From NCBI GenBank assembly GCA_003284265.1, contig QBVV01000023.1:1-34493 (forward strand): a stretch of DNA of 34,493 nt, in the 5' to 3' direction. Below, in pieces: positions 7,371-15,459 of the stretch. The notes under the pieces are model-generated. The model was given only the letters and a program-made list of their open reading frames with translations, had not been told where the DNA came from and did not search any database. The stretch is from SAR116 cluster bacterium AG-313-A07. GTDB taxonomy: Bacteria; Pseudomonadota; Alphaproteobacteria; Thalassobaculales; Thalassobaculaceae. The translations under genes and the position numbers were made by a program. Within the stretch, counting starts at the first letter, position 1, and each line of letters starts with the position of its first letter.

Positions 7371-8501
7371 ATGACACCACCGTTGAAAAAGAATGGCTCA
7401 ATCTATGTTCAAGTTGAGCCACTGAAATCTATTGTAACAGAAACGTTTAAACATAGCGGTTGCTCCCCTGAAGAAGCTTCGAGGATCGCTGTAAGACTAT
7501 CAGGCGCAAATTTACGTGGACACGATAGTCACGGTGTAATACGCGTGCCTAGATATGTGGATTACCTAAAAGAAGGGAAGCAAATAGCAGGTGTCACTGC
7601 TGAAATCATAACAGAATCAGATATTCTGGCCGTTATAGACGGTAAATTTGGATTTGGGCAGACTGTAGGAGAACAGGCCGTCGATATAGGAATAAAAAAG
7701 GCCAAAGCAAATGGTATTGCGATCACTGCCCTTCAAAATGCAGGACATCTAGGACGAATAGGCGATTGGGCTGAACGTGCTGCTGCTGCAGATCTTGTAT
7801 CCATCCATATGGTAAATGTTCGCGGAAGTCTGATTGTCGCACCATTTGGAGGGATCGATAGAAGGATGAGTACGTCACCATTTTGTGCAGGCATACCTTT
7901 GAACGATGGTGAAGATCCAATTATTTTAGATATGGCAACGTCAGTCGTTGCAGAGGGGAAAGCCCTGGTAGCCTTGAAGGGCGGGAAACCATTACCAGAC
8001 GATGCGATCATTACCGATTCTGGGGATGTAACTGGTGATCCCAAACCTTTGTATGGAGATACGAATCAAGGAGAGTTTCCAAACCCTAGTAATGGCCCGG
8101 GTGCATTGCGCGCTTTTGGAAATCATAAAGGATCTGGATTAAACTTTTTGATGGAGATGATGGCGGGTGCCTTAACTGGATCAGGATGCGCCGGAACATT
8201 AAGCGAACCACAGCGACGATTTTGCAATGGAATGTTCTCTATGTATTTTTCTCCTAACGCTTTTGGGCATTCTGACAACTCTTTCGTTTCTGAGGTGAAG
8301 GCTTATGTTGAGTTTCTAAAAAGCTCTCGTCCAACCGAGGTCGGTGGAGAGGTTTTGATCCCCGGAGAAAAAGAAAAACAGGTTATGGCCGAGAGGCTTA
8401 AGTCCGGGTTGCCTTTAGCTCCAGAAGCTTGGGAAGATATTGTCAAAACAGCCCGGGATTCAGGAATGGGACAGTCAAATATCGATTTGATTTTACAATA
8501 G
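7371..8501 (+). CDS. comC: Ldh_2 (malate/L-lactate) family dehydrogenase, probable (R)-sulfolactate dehydrogenase
   Basis: This is a 376-aa NAD(P)-dependent 2-hydroxyacid dehydrogenase of the Ldh_2 family (malate, ureidoglycolate, 2,3-diketogulonate and (R)-sulfolactate dehydrogenases), a fold unrelated to the Rossmann lactate dehydrogenases. Family landmarks are RLSGANLRGHDSHGVIRVPRYVDYL near residues 45-70 (catalytic histidine), NAGHLGRIGDWAERAA, TSPFCAGIPL and ILDMATSVVAEGK. It starts 16 bases after the aldolase and ends the operon just before a hairpin and T-tract. The family's ComC members reduce sulfopyruvate or oxidise (R)-sulfolactate. Presence with an SlcC-like enzyme and ComDE supports that role, but motif reading alone cannot exclude malate or another hydroxyacid. 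Confidence 0.7.
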   Translation: MTPPLKKNGSIYVQVEPLKSIVTETFKHSGCSPEEASRIAVRLSGANLRGHDSHGVIRVPRYVDYLKEGKQIAGVTAEIITESDILAVIDGKFGFGQTVGEQAVDIGIKKAKANGIAITALQNAGHLGRIGDWAERAAAADLVSIHMVNVRGSLIVAPFGGIDRRMSTSPFCAGIPLNDGEDPIILDMATSVVAEGKALVALKGGKPLPDDAIITDSGDVTGDPKPLYGDTNQGEFPNPSNGPGALRAFGNHKGSGLNFLMEMMAGALTGSGCAGTLSEPQRRFCNGMFSMYFSPNAFGHSDNSFVSEVKAYVEFLKSSRPTEVGGEVLIPGEKEKQVMAERLKSGLPLAPEAWEDIVKTARDSGMGQSNIDLILQ

Positions 8502-8548
8502 CTAGTAATAGTTTTCTGTTCGAAGGTAGTTCGTATCGTTCTACCGCA

Positions 8549-8577
8549 AAGCAGACTTTTTATTCAGCCTGCTTTTT
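8549..8577 (+). terminator. candidate intrinsic terminator for the comC operon
   Basis: AAGCAG (8549-8554) and CTGCTT (8569-8574) form a 6-bp stem with a 14-base loop, running into TTTTT (8573-8577). It begins 48 bases after the comC stop. It overlaps the 3' end of the opposing nuclease gene. A second stem, GGTAG/CTACC at 8525-8545, precedes it without a T-tract. Confidence 0.5.
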
Positions 8578-9081
8578 CTGTCTTTTCCTCCATATCCATG
8601 GCTTATCAAATCTATACTGCCAAATCCCCTTTTCAGCCAATCGGGCTACTTTTTCTATGCCTAGATAATCACTACTTTCTCTTTTATAAGCCATTGCCCA
8701 GCCAGATCGGACGACCATAGAATTCAGTATTTTATCGCCTAGGTAACAAAGTGCGGTAGTGGTTCCATCTTCATTCTTATCGAAGTCAACGCAAGTTAAG
8801 GTTTTACGACGAATTGTCGCTTTGAGTGCATTTTTAGCTAGAATGCCACAATCAATTGACCTTCCAGTTCTAGTTTCACAATGCTGATTTGTTTCGGGGG
8901 CATCTATACCCCAAAGTCGAACCTCTATTTCTGATTTGTCTTCTTCATTTTTTAATCTCAAAGTATCTCCAGAGATAGCTGTCGCTCGACCGCTGATTTC
9001 ATCCTGAGAGAATGCACCTATCCTAGGAAAGATTAATGCAACCAAGATAGCAACAATCGATATAAAGCCCCTATTTGCCAT
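8560..9081 (-). CDS. secreted or periplasmic SNase-type thermonuclease-family protein
   Basis: This is a 173-aa protein with a hydrophobic N-terminal segment (residues about 6-24, ending IGAFSQ) that reads as a signal peptide or membrane anchor. It is followed by a staphylococcal-nuclease-like OB-fold domain. Key elements are SGDTLRL, RLWGIDAPETNQHC (catalytic arginine and metal-binding acidic residues), AKNALKATI, and SGWAMAYKRESSDYLGIEKVARLAEKGIW near the C-terminus, with the second catalytic arginine region. GGAGG lies six bases before ATG 9081. It is the last gene of a three-gene leftward group, 30 bases after the aldo/keto reductase. Likely role: cleavage of exogenous or periplasmic nucleic acid. 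There is no evident functional link to its two upstream neighbours. Confidence 0.85.
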   Translation of the reverse strand: MANRGFISIVAILVALIFPRIGAFSQDEISGRATAISGDTLRLKNEEDKSEIEVRLWGIDAPETNQHCETRTGRSIDCGILAKNALKATIRRKTLTCVDFDKNEDGTTTALCYLGDKILNSMVVRSGWAMAYKRESSDYLGIEKVARLAEKGIWQYRFDKPWIWRKRQKKQAE

Positions 9082-9111
9082 TTAAAACCTCCACGTAATG
9101 AACCTTTACAT

Positions 9112-9948
9112 TCATAAAACATCTAACCCCTTTTTTCTAACAGGCGGTTTAAATAACTTGTCGAGTTCATCAAGGATTGCAATCTCTAGTTTAATAGTCC
9201 AGGCCTCTATATTCTGGCTAACATGCTCAAGATTACTGGCTTTTGGTATCGTAATAATGTCATTATTTCTAATGCTCCAAGCGATCGATAATTGGGCAGC
9301 AGAAACGCCTATCTCGCTTGCTAAAGCTTTTAACTTTTTATTTTCCAACAAACGGCCTTGCTCTATCGGAGAGTAAGCCATAATTGGAAGTCCCATAGAT
9401 CTGCACCAAGGCAATAGATCCCACTCGATACCACGTCTACTTAAATTATATAAAACCTGGTTGATTTGACAGTTTTTACCCTCTGGAATCCCGTATAATT
9501 CCTGCATGTCGCTTGTATCGAAATTACTGACACCCCAGTGCCTGATTTTTCCATCCGTCTTTAATTGTTCAAACGCAGAAACCGTATACTCAAGTGGATG
9601 ATTTCCTGGCCAGTGGAGAAGATAAAGATCGATACTTTCGATTTCCATTCTTTGCAAGCTATTCTCACATGCTCGTATGGTTCCATCAAAACTTGCATTA
9701 TGAGGAAGAATTTTTGAAACAATAAACACTTCATCTCTCCGTCCCTTGATAGCGCTTCCAACGACGCGTTCAGCACCACCACTGGCGTACATTTCCGCTG
9801 TATCGATCAATGCAGCTCCTAAATCCAGCCCCCGAACAAGAGCATCAACCTCTGTTTTTGGGTTTCCGATACGCTCTCCCATGTGCCACGTACCGAGCCC
9901 CATCGACGGGATACTTTCTCCTGATGGTAAGGTTACGCGGTTTCCCAT
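9112..9948 (-). CDS. aldo/keto reductase
   Basis: This is a 278-aa NAD(P)H-dependent TIM-barrel oxidoreductase. Family signatures are LPSGESIPSMGLGTWHMG at the N-terminus, IDTAEMYASGGAERVVG near residue 50 (catalytic Asp and Tyr), SKILPHN with the catalytic lysine, and DLYLLHWPG with the catalytic histidine. Near the end, IPKASNLEHVSQN is the cofactor-binding stretch. ATG 9948 is preferred because GAGG lies six bases upstream. ATG 9960, overlapping the previous gene by 11 bases, has no visible ribosome binding site. It is probably co-transcribed with the upstream dehydrogenase. Substrate unknown; general carbonyl detoxification or sugar metabolism are both possible. Confidence 0.88.
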   Translation of the reverse strand: MGNRVTLPSGESIPSMGLGTWHMGERIGNPKTEVDALVRGLDLGAALIDTAEMYASGGAERVVGSAIKGRRDEVFIVSKILPHNASFDGTIRACENSLQRMEIESIDLYLLHWPGNHPLEYTVSAFEQLKTDGKIRHWGVSNFDTSDMQELYGIPEGKNCQINQVLYNLSRRGIEWDLLPWCRSMGLPIMAYSPIEQGRLLENKKLKALASEIGVSAAQLSIAWSIRNNDIITIPKASNLEHVSQNIEAWTIKLEIAILDELDKLFKPPVRKKGLDVL

Positions 9949-9949
9949 A

Positions 9950-11017
9950 TCAAGCCTCATTAATGATTTTGACTATTCTTTCACCAAAAGCTTTTGTTCC
10001 TATACTCCCAGCCAAATCAACTGTCCTAGTATCTGGCACCAAAAGCATTTCATCAATTGAAGTATTGATTAACTGGGCTGCCTCTTTGAGCGAATTACGA
10101 TTAGTTTTTTCTCCCAGCCAATCCAGCAGCATCCCAGTGGATAAGATTAAAGCAATCGGGTTTGCAACATCTTTTTCTGCTATGTCTGGAGCCGATCCGT
10201 GACTGGCCTGCGCGATCGCCCTATCTTTTCCAGCATTAATAGATCCCCCTAGACCTAGTCCACCAGATAGTTCATTTGCCAGATTAGATAAAATATCACC
10301 AAACATATTACTCGTTACAATCACGTCAAAAGCACCGGGCGTTCGAACCAATAAAGAGGCCATTGCATCCACATGCACCTCCTCAATTTCTAATCCAGAA
10401 AAATTTGAAGCCGCTTTCCTGCACTCTTCTAAAAAAAGACCATCTGAGACTTTAAGTGCATTCGATTTTGTAACTATTGTTAATTTACGGCGAGGCCTTA
10501 TATCCGCTAACTTGGCGGCTGCTAACCCAATTCTATACGAGCCTTCTCTGCTAATTTTCCTAACAGCAAGGGCTAAATCAGGCGTAGGCATAAATTCACC
10601 AGAGCCGGTAAACATGGTTCTATCCGCATAGAACCCCTCCGTATTCTCCCTCACAAGTATTAAATCCATGTCTGGCGCCACGGAATTAATACCTTTTTTA
10701 GATATAGCTGGTCTTATATTCGCAAATAGATCAAAATTTTTTCTGAGGGCGGCAGATACATTAATTCCGCCCTGGTCAGCGGGTGGATACGCCGCCGTGT
10801 CAACCGGTCCAAGAATAATACCATCCGCATTTGTTGCTGCTTGTAAAATTGACTCGGGAAATGTTGTTTTAAAGTTTTTTAATGCAGCAAACCCAATTTC
10901 TTTTTGGTCGAGTGTCAAACCGAGACGTAGCTTCTTATTTAAAGCATCTAGAACCTTTTCAACCACATCGGATATCTCTGGACCGATGCCATCACCTGGG
11001 AGTAGCAGCAATTTCAT
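9950..11017 (-). CDS. isocitrate/isopropylmalate-family decarboxylating dehydrogenase
   Basis: This is a 355-aa beta-decarboxylating dehydrogenase that oxidises a 2-hydroxy acid using NAD(P) and metal. It has LPGDGIGPEI at the N-terminus, an RENTEGFYADR phosphorylation-loop-like segment near residue 123, KSNALKVSDGLF with the catalytic lysine, and the metal-binding NMFGDILSNLANELSGGLGLGGSINAG near 240-266. HGSAPDIAEKDVANPIA follows. The ENTEGFYADR loop is not that of biosynthetic LeuB (usually RELTGG) and resembles tartrate, homoisocitrate or isocitrate branches, so the substrate is left open. It is read from its own predicted promoter and is followed directly by the aldo/keto reductase, one base beyond its stop. 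Confidence 0.82.
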   Translation of the reverse strand: MKLLLLPGDGIGPEISDVVEKVLDALNKKLRLGLTLDQKEIGFAALKNFKTTFPESILQAATNADGIILGPVDTAAYPPADQGGINVSAALRKNFDLFANIRPAISKKGINSVAPDMDLILVRENTEGFYADRTMFTGSGEFMPTPDLALAVRKISREGSYRIGLAAAKLADIRPRRKLTIVTKSNALKVSDGLFLEECRKAASNFSGLEIEEVHVDAMASLLVRTPGAFDVIVTSNMFGDILSNLANELSGGLGLGGSINAGKDRAIAQASHGSAPDIAEKDVANPIALILSTGMLLDWLGEKTNRNSLKEAAQLINTSIDEMLLVPDTRTVDLAGSIGTKAFGERIVKIINEA

Positions 11018-11049
11018 AGTTTTATCTCTTCAAATTAATAAGAGCGCCC

Positions 11050-11079
11050 ATTATAGTGATTTTAAGCTCTTTTATACAA
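11050..11079 (-). promoter_or_regulatory. candidate sigma-70-type promoter for the dehydrogenase-AKR-nuclease group
   Basis: On the minus strand, TTGTAT (11079-11074) and a perfect TATAAT (11055-11050) are separated by 18 bases. The predicted transcript starts about 25 bases before the dehydrogenase ATG. It is the best -10 match seen in the window. Confidence 0.6.
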
Positions 11080-11111
11080 GATATCGTACTGACCGGACAA
11101 AACAACAATCC

Positions 11112-11558
11112 TTAAGTTTTTGTCCACCGCCCAGTTTCGTCTTGTTTCCAATATAATAACGAATGGCCATCACGTTTATACGAACTCCAGCGGGTACGCG
11201 CTGCTTTTACTGCCTCTTCATCTCTTCCATTAAATAAATCAAACACCCGTTTAAAACTTCTCAAATTTTCACTTACCGCTCCATCTATCAGAAAAAGAAA
11301 TGTTGCTTCATTTAGGTTTTCATCCCGGGAGGTAAGAAAAATAGGTTGATCGGCAGGATCGCCATCTTCCAGAGTACCATGAGGTAGCCAGGAGCCAGGC
11401 TCATAGGTCCATAGAAGACCATTTAAGGACTCCATTCGTTCCTCACTTCCCAATAGTACTAGCGCTCTTTCTTCATTCTGAAGTGATAATTCCAAAAGCT
11501 TCGGCAAAGCGTCTTCTAGGGAGCGAGTAGTGAGATGGTAAAAGCTGATATCTGTCAT
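11112..11558 (-). CDS. holC: DNA polymerase III chi subunit
   Basis: This is a 148-aa cytoplasmic protein matching HolC. The chi subunit of the clamp-loader complex links polymerase III to single-strand-binding protein. Recognisable parts are ISFYHLTTRSLEDALPKLLELSL, LVLLGSEERMESLNGLLWTYEPGSWLPHG, DQPIFLTS, and the C-terminal FKRVFDLFNGRDEEAVKAARTRWSSYKRDGHSLLYWKQ. The spacing to pepA is 11 bases. The pepA-holC pairing is common across proteobacteria and supports the call. The C-terminus is slightly extended and polar (DETGRWTKT), a common alphaproteobacterial form. Confidence 0.9.
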   Translation of the reverse strand: MTDISFYHLTTRSLEDALPKLLELSLQNEERALVLLGSEERMESLNGLLWTYEPGSWLPHGTLEDGDPADQPIFLTSRDENLNEATFLFLIDGAVSENLRSFKRVFDLFNGRDEEAVKAARTRWSSYKRDGHSLLYWKQDETGRWTKT

Positions 11559-11569
11559 ATATTTGAGGT

Positions 11570-13051
11570 TTAATTGAGCTCATAATCCGCTTTAACAAGC
11601 TGGTTTAAAGTCCTCACACCCCATCCAGTTCCCCCTTTGGGTACAGTTGGAGCATCTTTGGACGACCATGCCATACCAGCTATATCCATATGAGACCATG
11701 GACATTTCTCGACAAATCGTTCCAAAAAGCAAGCAGCGGTGATACTGCCCCCAAATCGTGGGCCAGCGTTTTTCATGTCGGCAATATCAGAGTCCATCAT
11801 CTTATTGTATTCTTCCCCTAAAGGCATCCTCCATACACCCTCACCTACAACACTAGCCGCTGCGTCTAATTGACCGGACAGAGTATCATCGTTTGAGAAA
11901 TAGCCACAATTCACCTGCCCTAAGGCAACAAGCATGGCCCCTGTCAACGTAGCCAAATTTATCATAAATTTTGGTTTAAAACGCTGGTTTGTGTACCAAA
12001 GCGCGTCCGCTAAGACGAGCCGTCCCTCAGCATCTGTATTTATTATTTCAATGGTCTGGCCACTCATAGATGTCACGACATCTCCAGGCCGTTGAGCCTC
12101 TCCATCTGGCATGTTCTCTACTAACCCTACCACCCCGACTACGTTCGCTTTTGCCTTACGGCCTGCCAGTGCTTTCATAAGACCAGATACAACGGCAGCT
12201 CCACCCATATCCCATTTCATATCCTCCATACCGGACGCTGGCTTGAGAGAGATGCCCCCAGTATCAAAACAAACTCCTTTTCCAACAAATGCTATTGGTT
12301 TTTCTCCTCGTTTCCCGCCATTCCAGCGCATAACGACGAGTTTGCTTTCACGAGACGAGCCTTGTCCAACTCCGAGTAGTGCTCCCATCCCTAATTTAGC
12401 CATCTCTTTTTCATTTAGAACTTCGACTTTAATTCCATCTTGCTTTAATTGTTCCAAATTTTTCGCAAAGCTTGCAGGAAATAAAACATTAGGTGGTTCT
12501 GTAACTAAGTCCCGGGTCAAAAACACACCTTTTGCAACTGCTTCTAATTCGATAAAGTGTTTCCTTGATTTTTGATGGGCGTCAACAAGTATTTTCATAG
12601 TCTTTAGAGTAGGTTTTTGGTCATCCTTAATCTTTGTCTTGTATTTATCGAACCTGTAAGTTCTTAACAATGCTCCAAAACCAAAGTGCGCAGCACGAAG
12701 CTCGATCCCGTCTTCTGATCCCAGATGATTTTCAAAAATAACTGATACTGTTTTTTCACCAGAATTCAATAACAGCCCGGTTATATTTCCGCCCGCATCC
12801 TCGCACCATTTCTCATTAATGTTCGTACCATCACCAAGGCCATATAAAACGATTCGCCCCCTCGAACTGAATATCACAAGTGTTTGATGAGACTTACCTG
12901 TAAATTGGCTAGATTTCATTGACGCAACTAGTAAACCGTCTAGATTTTTATCCAATTCTGTTCCCAAAGGTAATAGCTTCCGCTTATCAAGCACCCCCAG
13001 AACCAAAGCCCCCATTTTGGGCGATTCTAATTTGCCAAAGCTAACCTGCAT
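11570..13051 (-). CDS. pepA: leucyl aminopeptidase (M17 family)
   Basis: This is a 493-aa cytosolic di-zinc aminopeptidase that releases N-terminal residues in peptide turnover. The catalytic C-terminal domain shows FVGKGVCFDTGGISLKP (active-site lysine and metal aspartate), MKWDMGGAAVVSG and the M17 signature NTDAEGRLVLADAL. The N-terminal regulatory domain occupies roughly residues 1-165. ATG 13051 is chosen because GGAGG lies eight bases upstream and the protein then begins MQVSFGKLES, as in homologs. An in-frame start 60 bases further out would add an arginine-rich tail with no ribosome binding site. It is divergent from lptF and leads the pepA-holC pair. In some bacteria PepA also binds DNA; nothing here tests that. 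Confidence 0.94.
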   Translation of the reverse strand: MQVSFGKLESPKMGALVLGVLDKRKLLPLGTELDKNLDGLLVASMKSSQFTGKSHQTLVIFSSRGRIVLYGLGDGTNINEKWCEDAGGNITGLLLNSGEKTVSVIFENHLGSEDGIELRAAHFGFGALLRTYRFDKYKTKIKDDQKPTLKTMKILVDAHQKSRKHFIELEAVAKGVFLTRDLVTEPPNVLFPASFAKNLEQLKQDGIKVEVLNEKEMAKLGMGALLGVGQGSSRESKLVVMRWNGGKRGEKPIAFVGKGVCFDTGGISLKPASGMEDMKWDMGGAAVVSGLMKALAGRKAKANVVGVVGLVENMPDGEAQRPGDVVTSMSGQTIEIINTDAEGRLVLADALWYTNQRFKPKFMINLATLTGAMLVALGQVNCGYFSNDDTLSGQLDAAASVVGEGVWRMPLGEEYNKMMDSDIADMKNAGPRFGGSITAACFLERFVEKCPWSHMDIAGMAWSSKDAPTVPKGGTGWGVRTLNQLVKADYELN

Positions 13052-13136
13052 TTTTAATCCTCCGATATTATTACGCCGAGAGTGCCTAACCCTACTTCTA
13101 ATTATTATCAATATAAATTATTTACAATCTATCTTA

Positions 13137-13166
13137 TTGCTAAGGAGATCACAAAACAGCGATAAT
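13137..13166 (+). promoter_or_regulatory. candidate promoter for the lptF-lptG-lptD-surA-pdxA-rsmA operon
   Basis: TTGCTA (13137-13142) and GATAAT (13161-13166) lie 18 bases apart, with the lptF start about 45 bases downstream. It is the best promoter-like pair in the 160-base divergent gap 13052-13211, which must also hold a leftward pepA promoter that I could not place. Confidence 0.45.
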
Positions 13167-13211
13167 GCTTCCACTAATATAAATATAGTTTAAAAAGAAA
13201 AAAGGCTATCC

Positions 13212-14324
13212 GTGCGAATTAATGCATATATCACACGCCAGCTAGTAGTAGCTTTCATAATAGTGGTTTTGTCTTTGAGCTGTGTTGTTTGGCTGAGCCA
13301 ATCTCTTCGATTTATTGATATGATCGTTAATAGAGGATTACCGTTAGCAACTTTTCTTTATCTTACGATCTTATTACTCCCCACTTGGCTATCAATTGTT
13401 ATGCCAATTGCCGTATTTGCGAGTGTGCTGTTTATTTATAATCGCATGATTAACGATAGAGAAATTATTATACTCATCTCCTCGGGTGTAAGCCCTCTGC
13501 GGCTAGCGCGTCCTGCAATTTTAGTCTCAGCACTTGTCATGGTTTTTTGCTATTTCATGACAATATATCTGATCCCCCTCTCATATAGAACCTTTAAAGA
13601 ATTACAATTTCAAATTCGACATAATTATACTGATGTTCTGCTAAGGGAAGGCGTTTTTAATAATATTGGAAAAGATATAACTGTATTTGTGCGAAAGCGA
13701 GATCAAAAAGGTCAGCTAGTTGGGATTATCGTGAATGACGATAGAGACCCCAACGAAAAAATAACCCTTATGGCCCAATCAGGAGCCTTAATAGTCGGTG
13801 ATAGTGGCCCCAGAGTTTTTATGAAAAAAGGAAATCGCCAAAGCCGTAACAATAAAACTGGCCAAATTGGGCTTCTATACTTCGATCGTTACACAGTTGA
13901 TCTAGGCGGCGTCAAATCAATCGCACAAAGATCATCTAGAGATCAGAATGAACTTTTTTTATTCGAACTGCTTAAACCAGATAAACAAAAGATAAATTCT
14001 AAAAAATTTAGCCGATATATTGCAGAGGGACATTATAGATTAACCGCACCAGTCCTCGCCTTATCATTACCGTTAATTGGATTAGCCATTCTTCTACGAG
14101 GTGAATATTCGCGTCGCGGTCAAACCTGGCGCTTAATAGGCGCAGTTTCGGTGGCAGCGCTCATCGAGTGCCTTGGGCTAGGAAGTAAGTTTTTCGCAAC
14201 AAAAGAATTAATCTTGATCCCCATCATGTATATTGTAGTTATTGGCCCCATACTTTTAGCCCTGTTATTGTTAATACTACGACAAATTAGGATACCTAAA
14301 ATGGAAAACTCAAAACTTCAGTAA
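13212..14324 (+). CDS. lptF: LPS export ABC transporter permease LptF
   Basis: This is a 370-aa inner-membrane permease of the YjgP/YjgQ family. LptF and LptG form the membrane channel of LptB2FG, which extracts lipopolysaccharide from the inner membrane and passes it to the LptC-A-D bridge. It has three hydrophobic helices in the N-terminal 120 residues, a periplasmic beta-jellyroll region (about 125-265), then three helices from about 270 to 360. The N-terminal segment INAYITRQLVVAFIIVVLSLSCVVWLSQSL and LLPTWLSIVMPIAVFASVLFIYNRM are characteristic. Start GTG 13212 with AAAGG seven bases upstream. It is directly followed by lptG at 16 bases. Confidence 0.92.
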   Translation: MRINAYITRQLVVAFIIVVLSLSCVVWLSQSLRFIDMIVNRGLPLATFLYLTILLLPTWLSIVMPIAVFASVLFIYNRMINDREIIILISSGVSPLRLARPAILVSALVMVFCYFMTIYLIPLSYRTFKELQFQIRHNYTDVLLREGVFNNIGKDITVFVRKRDQKGQLVGIIVNDDRDPNEKITLMAQSGALIVGDSGPRVFMKKGNRQSRNNKTGQIGLLYFDRYTVDLGGVKSIAQRSSRDQNELFLFELLKPDKQKINSKKFSRYIAEGHYRLTAPVLALSLPLIGLAILLRGEYSRRGQTWRLIGAVSVAALIECLGLGSKFFATKELILIPIMYIVVIGPILLALLLLILRQIRIPKMENSKLQ

Positions 14325-14340
14325 TAGTTATTAGAATTCA

Positions 14341-15456
14341 ATGGACATCAGAATGCCGTCTTTGAAACTTTCAGTCACGTTATCGGTATATTTTGCTAAG
14401 CAATTTACTATGTATGTTTTATGCATGTTCATCGCAATTACGGCCGTTGTATTTTTAATCGATATAATAGAACTTCTTCGTAGATTTTCCAGTAAGGATA
14501 ATTTGAATATTATTTTGGCGTTAAAAATGGCTACCCTTAAAGCACCCGAAATCAGTCAAAAGATTTTCCCATTTTCAGTACTATTTGGCAGTACAATGTT
14601 CTTCACCAAAATGGTTAAAAACCAAGAGTTCACGGCTGCACAGTCTTCTGGGCAATCCATATGGCAGTTTTTATTACCAACGCTATTCGTTGTAATATTA
14701 CTTGGCTTTTTCTGGATAAGTGTTTTCAACCCAGTTTCGTCAGTTATGACTGCCAAATATGAAACAATAGAAAACACCACATTACGCAATAAAGGAAATG
14801 CTTTGAGCGTCTCATCAGGGGGACTTTGGATAAGGGAAAATATCGATATTGGCCATTCTATCCTTCACTCTAAGAACATATCAGAAAATGGGGATATATT
14901 ATCCTCAGTGACAATCTTTATATTCGATAAAGACGATAATTTTAATTCGAGAATAGATGCTGAAACGGCAAAGTTAGTACCCGGGTATTGGGAACTTGAG
15001 CACCCCATATTCGTTTCTCGGGACGGTATTCCATTAAAAAAGAAAAACTCGATGCTCCCAACCCAATTTACACCGAATAATATCCAGGATAGCTTTGCAT
15101 CACCAGCAACGATGTCGTTTTGGGATCTTCCTGAATTTATTAATTTACTGGAAAATACAGGCTTTTCTGCCGTAAAGCATCGATTACACTGGCATTCACT
15201 TTTGGCCTCACCACTTCTGTTGTGTGCAATGGTTCTTATTGCAGCGACCTTCTCTTTGAGAACGGGACGCCGCAACAGCAATCTTACTTGTGTCCTAGCC
15301 AGTCTCTTCTTTGGCTTTTTTCTATATTTCATGACAGATCTGGTTTATGCACTTGGTTTATCCTCCAGGATCCCAGAAGTCTTGGCGGCCTGGACACCCG
15401 CCATAGTTACAATATTGTTGGGTGCTGCGAGCTTAATACACATAGAAGACGGTTAA
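14341..15456 (+). CDS. lptG: LPS export ABC transporter permease LptG
   Basis: This is a 371-aa partner of LptF with the same layout: about three N-terminal helices, a periplasmic domain near 130-270, and three C-terminal helices. YFAKQFTMYVLCMFIAITAVVFLIDIIELLRRF and FPFSVLFGSTMFFTKMVKNQEFTAAQSSGQS match LptG. HSLLASPLLLCAMVLIAATFSLRTGRR near 285 is the typical start of the last helices. ATG 14341 and an in-frame ATG four codons later (14353) are both possible. Neither has a clear Shine-Dalgarno, so the start is uncertain by four residues. Its stop is followed at once by lptD. LPS passes between LptF and LptG toward the periplasm, which is known for the family. Confidence 0.91.
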   Translation: MDIRMPSLKLSVTLSVYFAKQFTMYVLCMFIAITAVVFLIDIIELLRRFSSKDNLNIILALKMATLKAPEISQKIFPFSVLFGSTMFFTKMVKNQEFTAAQSSGQSIWQFLLPTLFVVILLGFFWISVFNPVSSVMTAKYETIENTTLRNKGNALSVSSGGLWIRENIDIGHSILHSKNISENGDILSSVTIFIFDKDDNFNSRIDAETAKLVPGYWELEHPIFVSRDGIPLKKKNSMLPTQFTPNNIQDSFASPATMSFWDLPEFINLLENTGFSAVKHRLHWHSLLASPLLLCAMVLIAATFSLRTGRRNSNLTCVLASLFFGFFLYFMTDLVYALGLSSRIPEVLAAWTPAIVTILLGAASLIHIEDG

Positions 15457-15459
15457 TTG

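Noticed and set aside
12111..12575. 154-codon plus-strand frame inside pepA
   Set aside because: A shadow of the M17 peptidase gene; Pro/Ser/Thr-rich and without a start signal.
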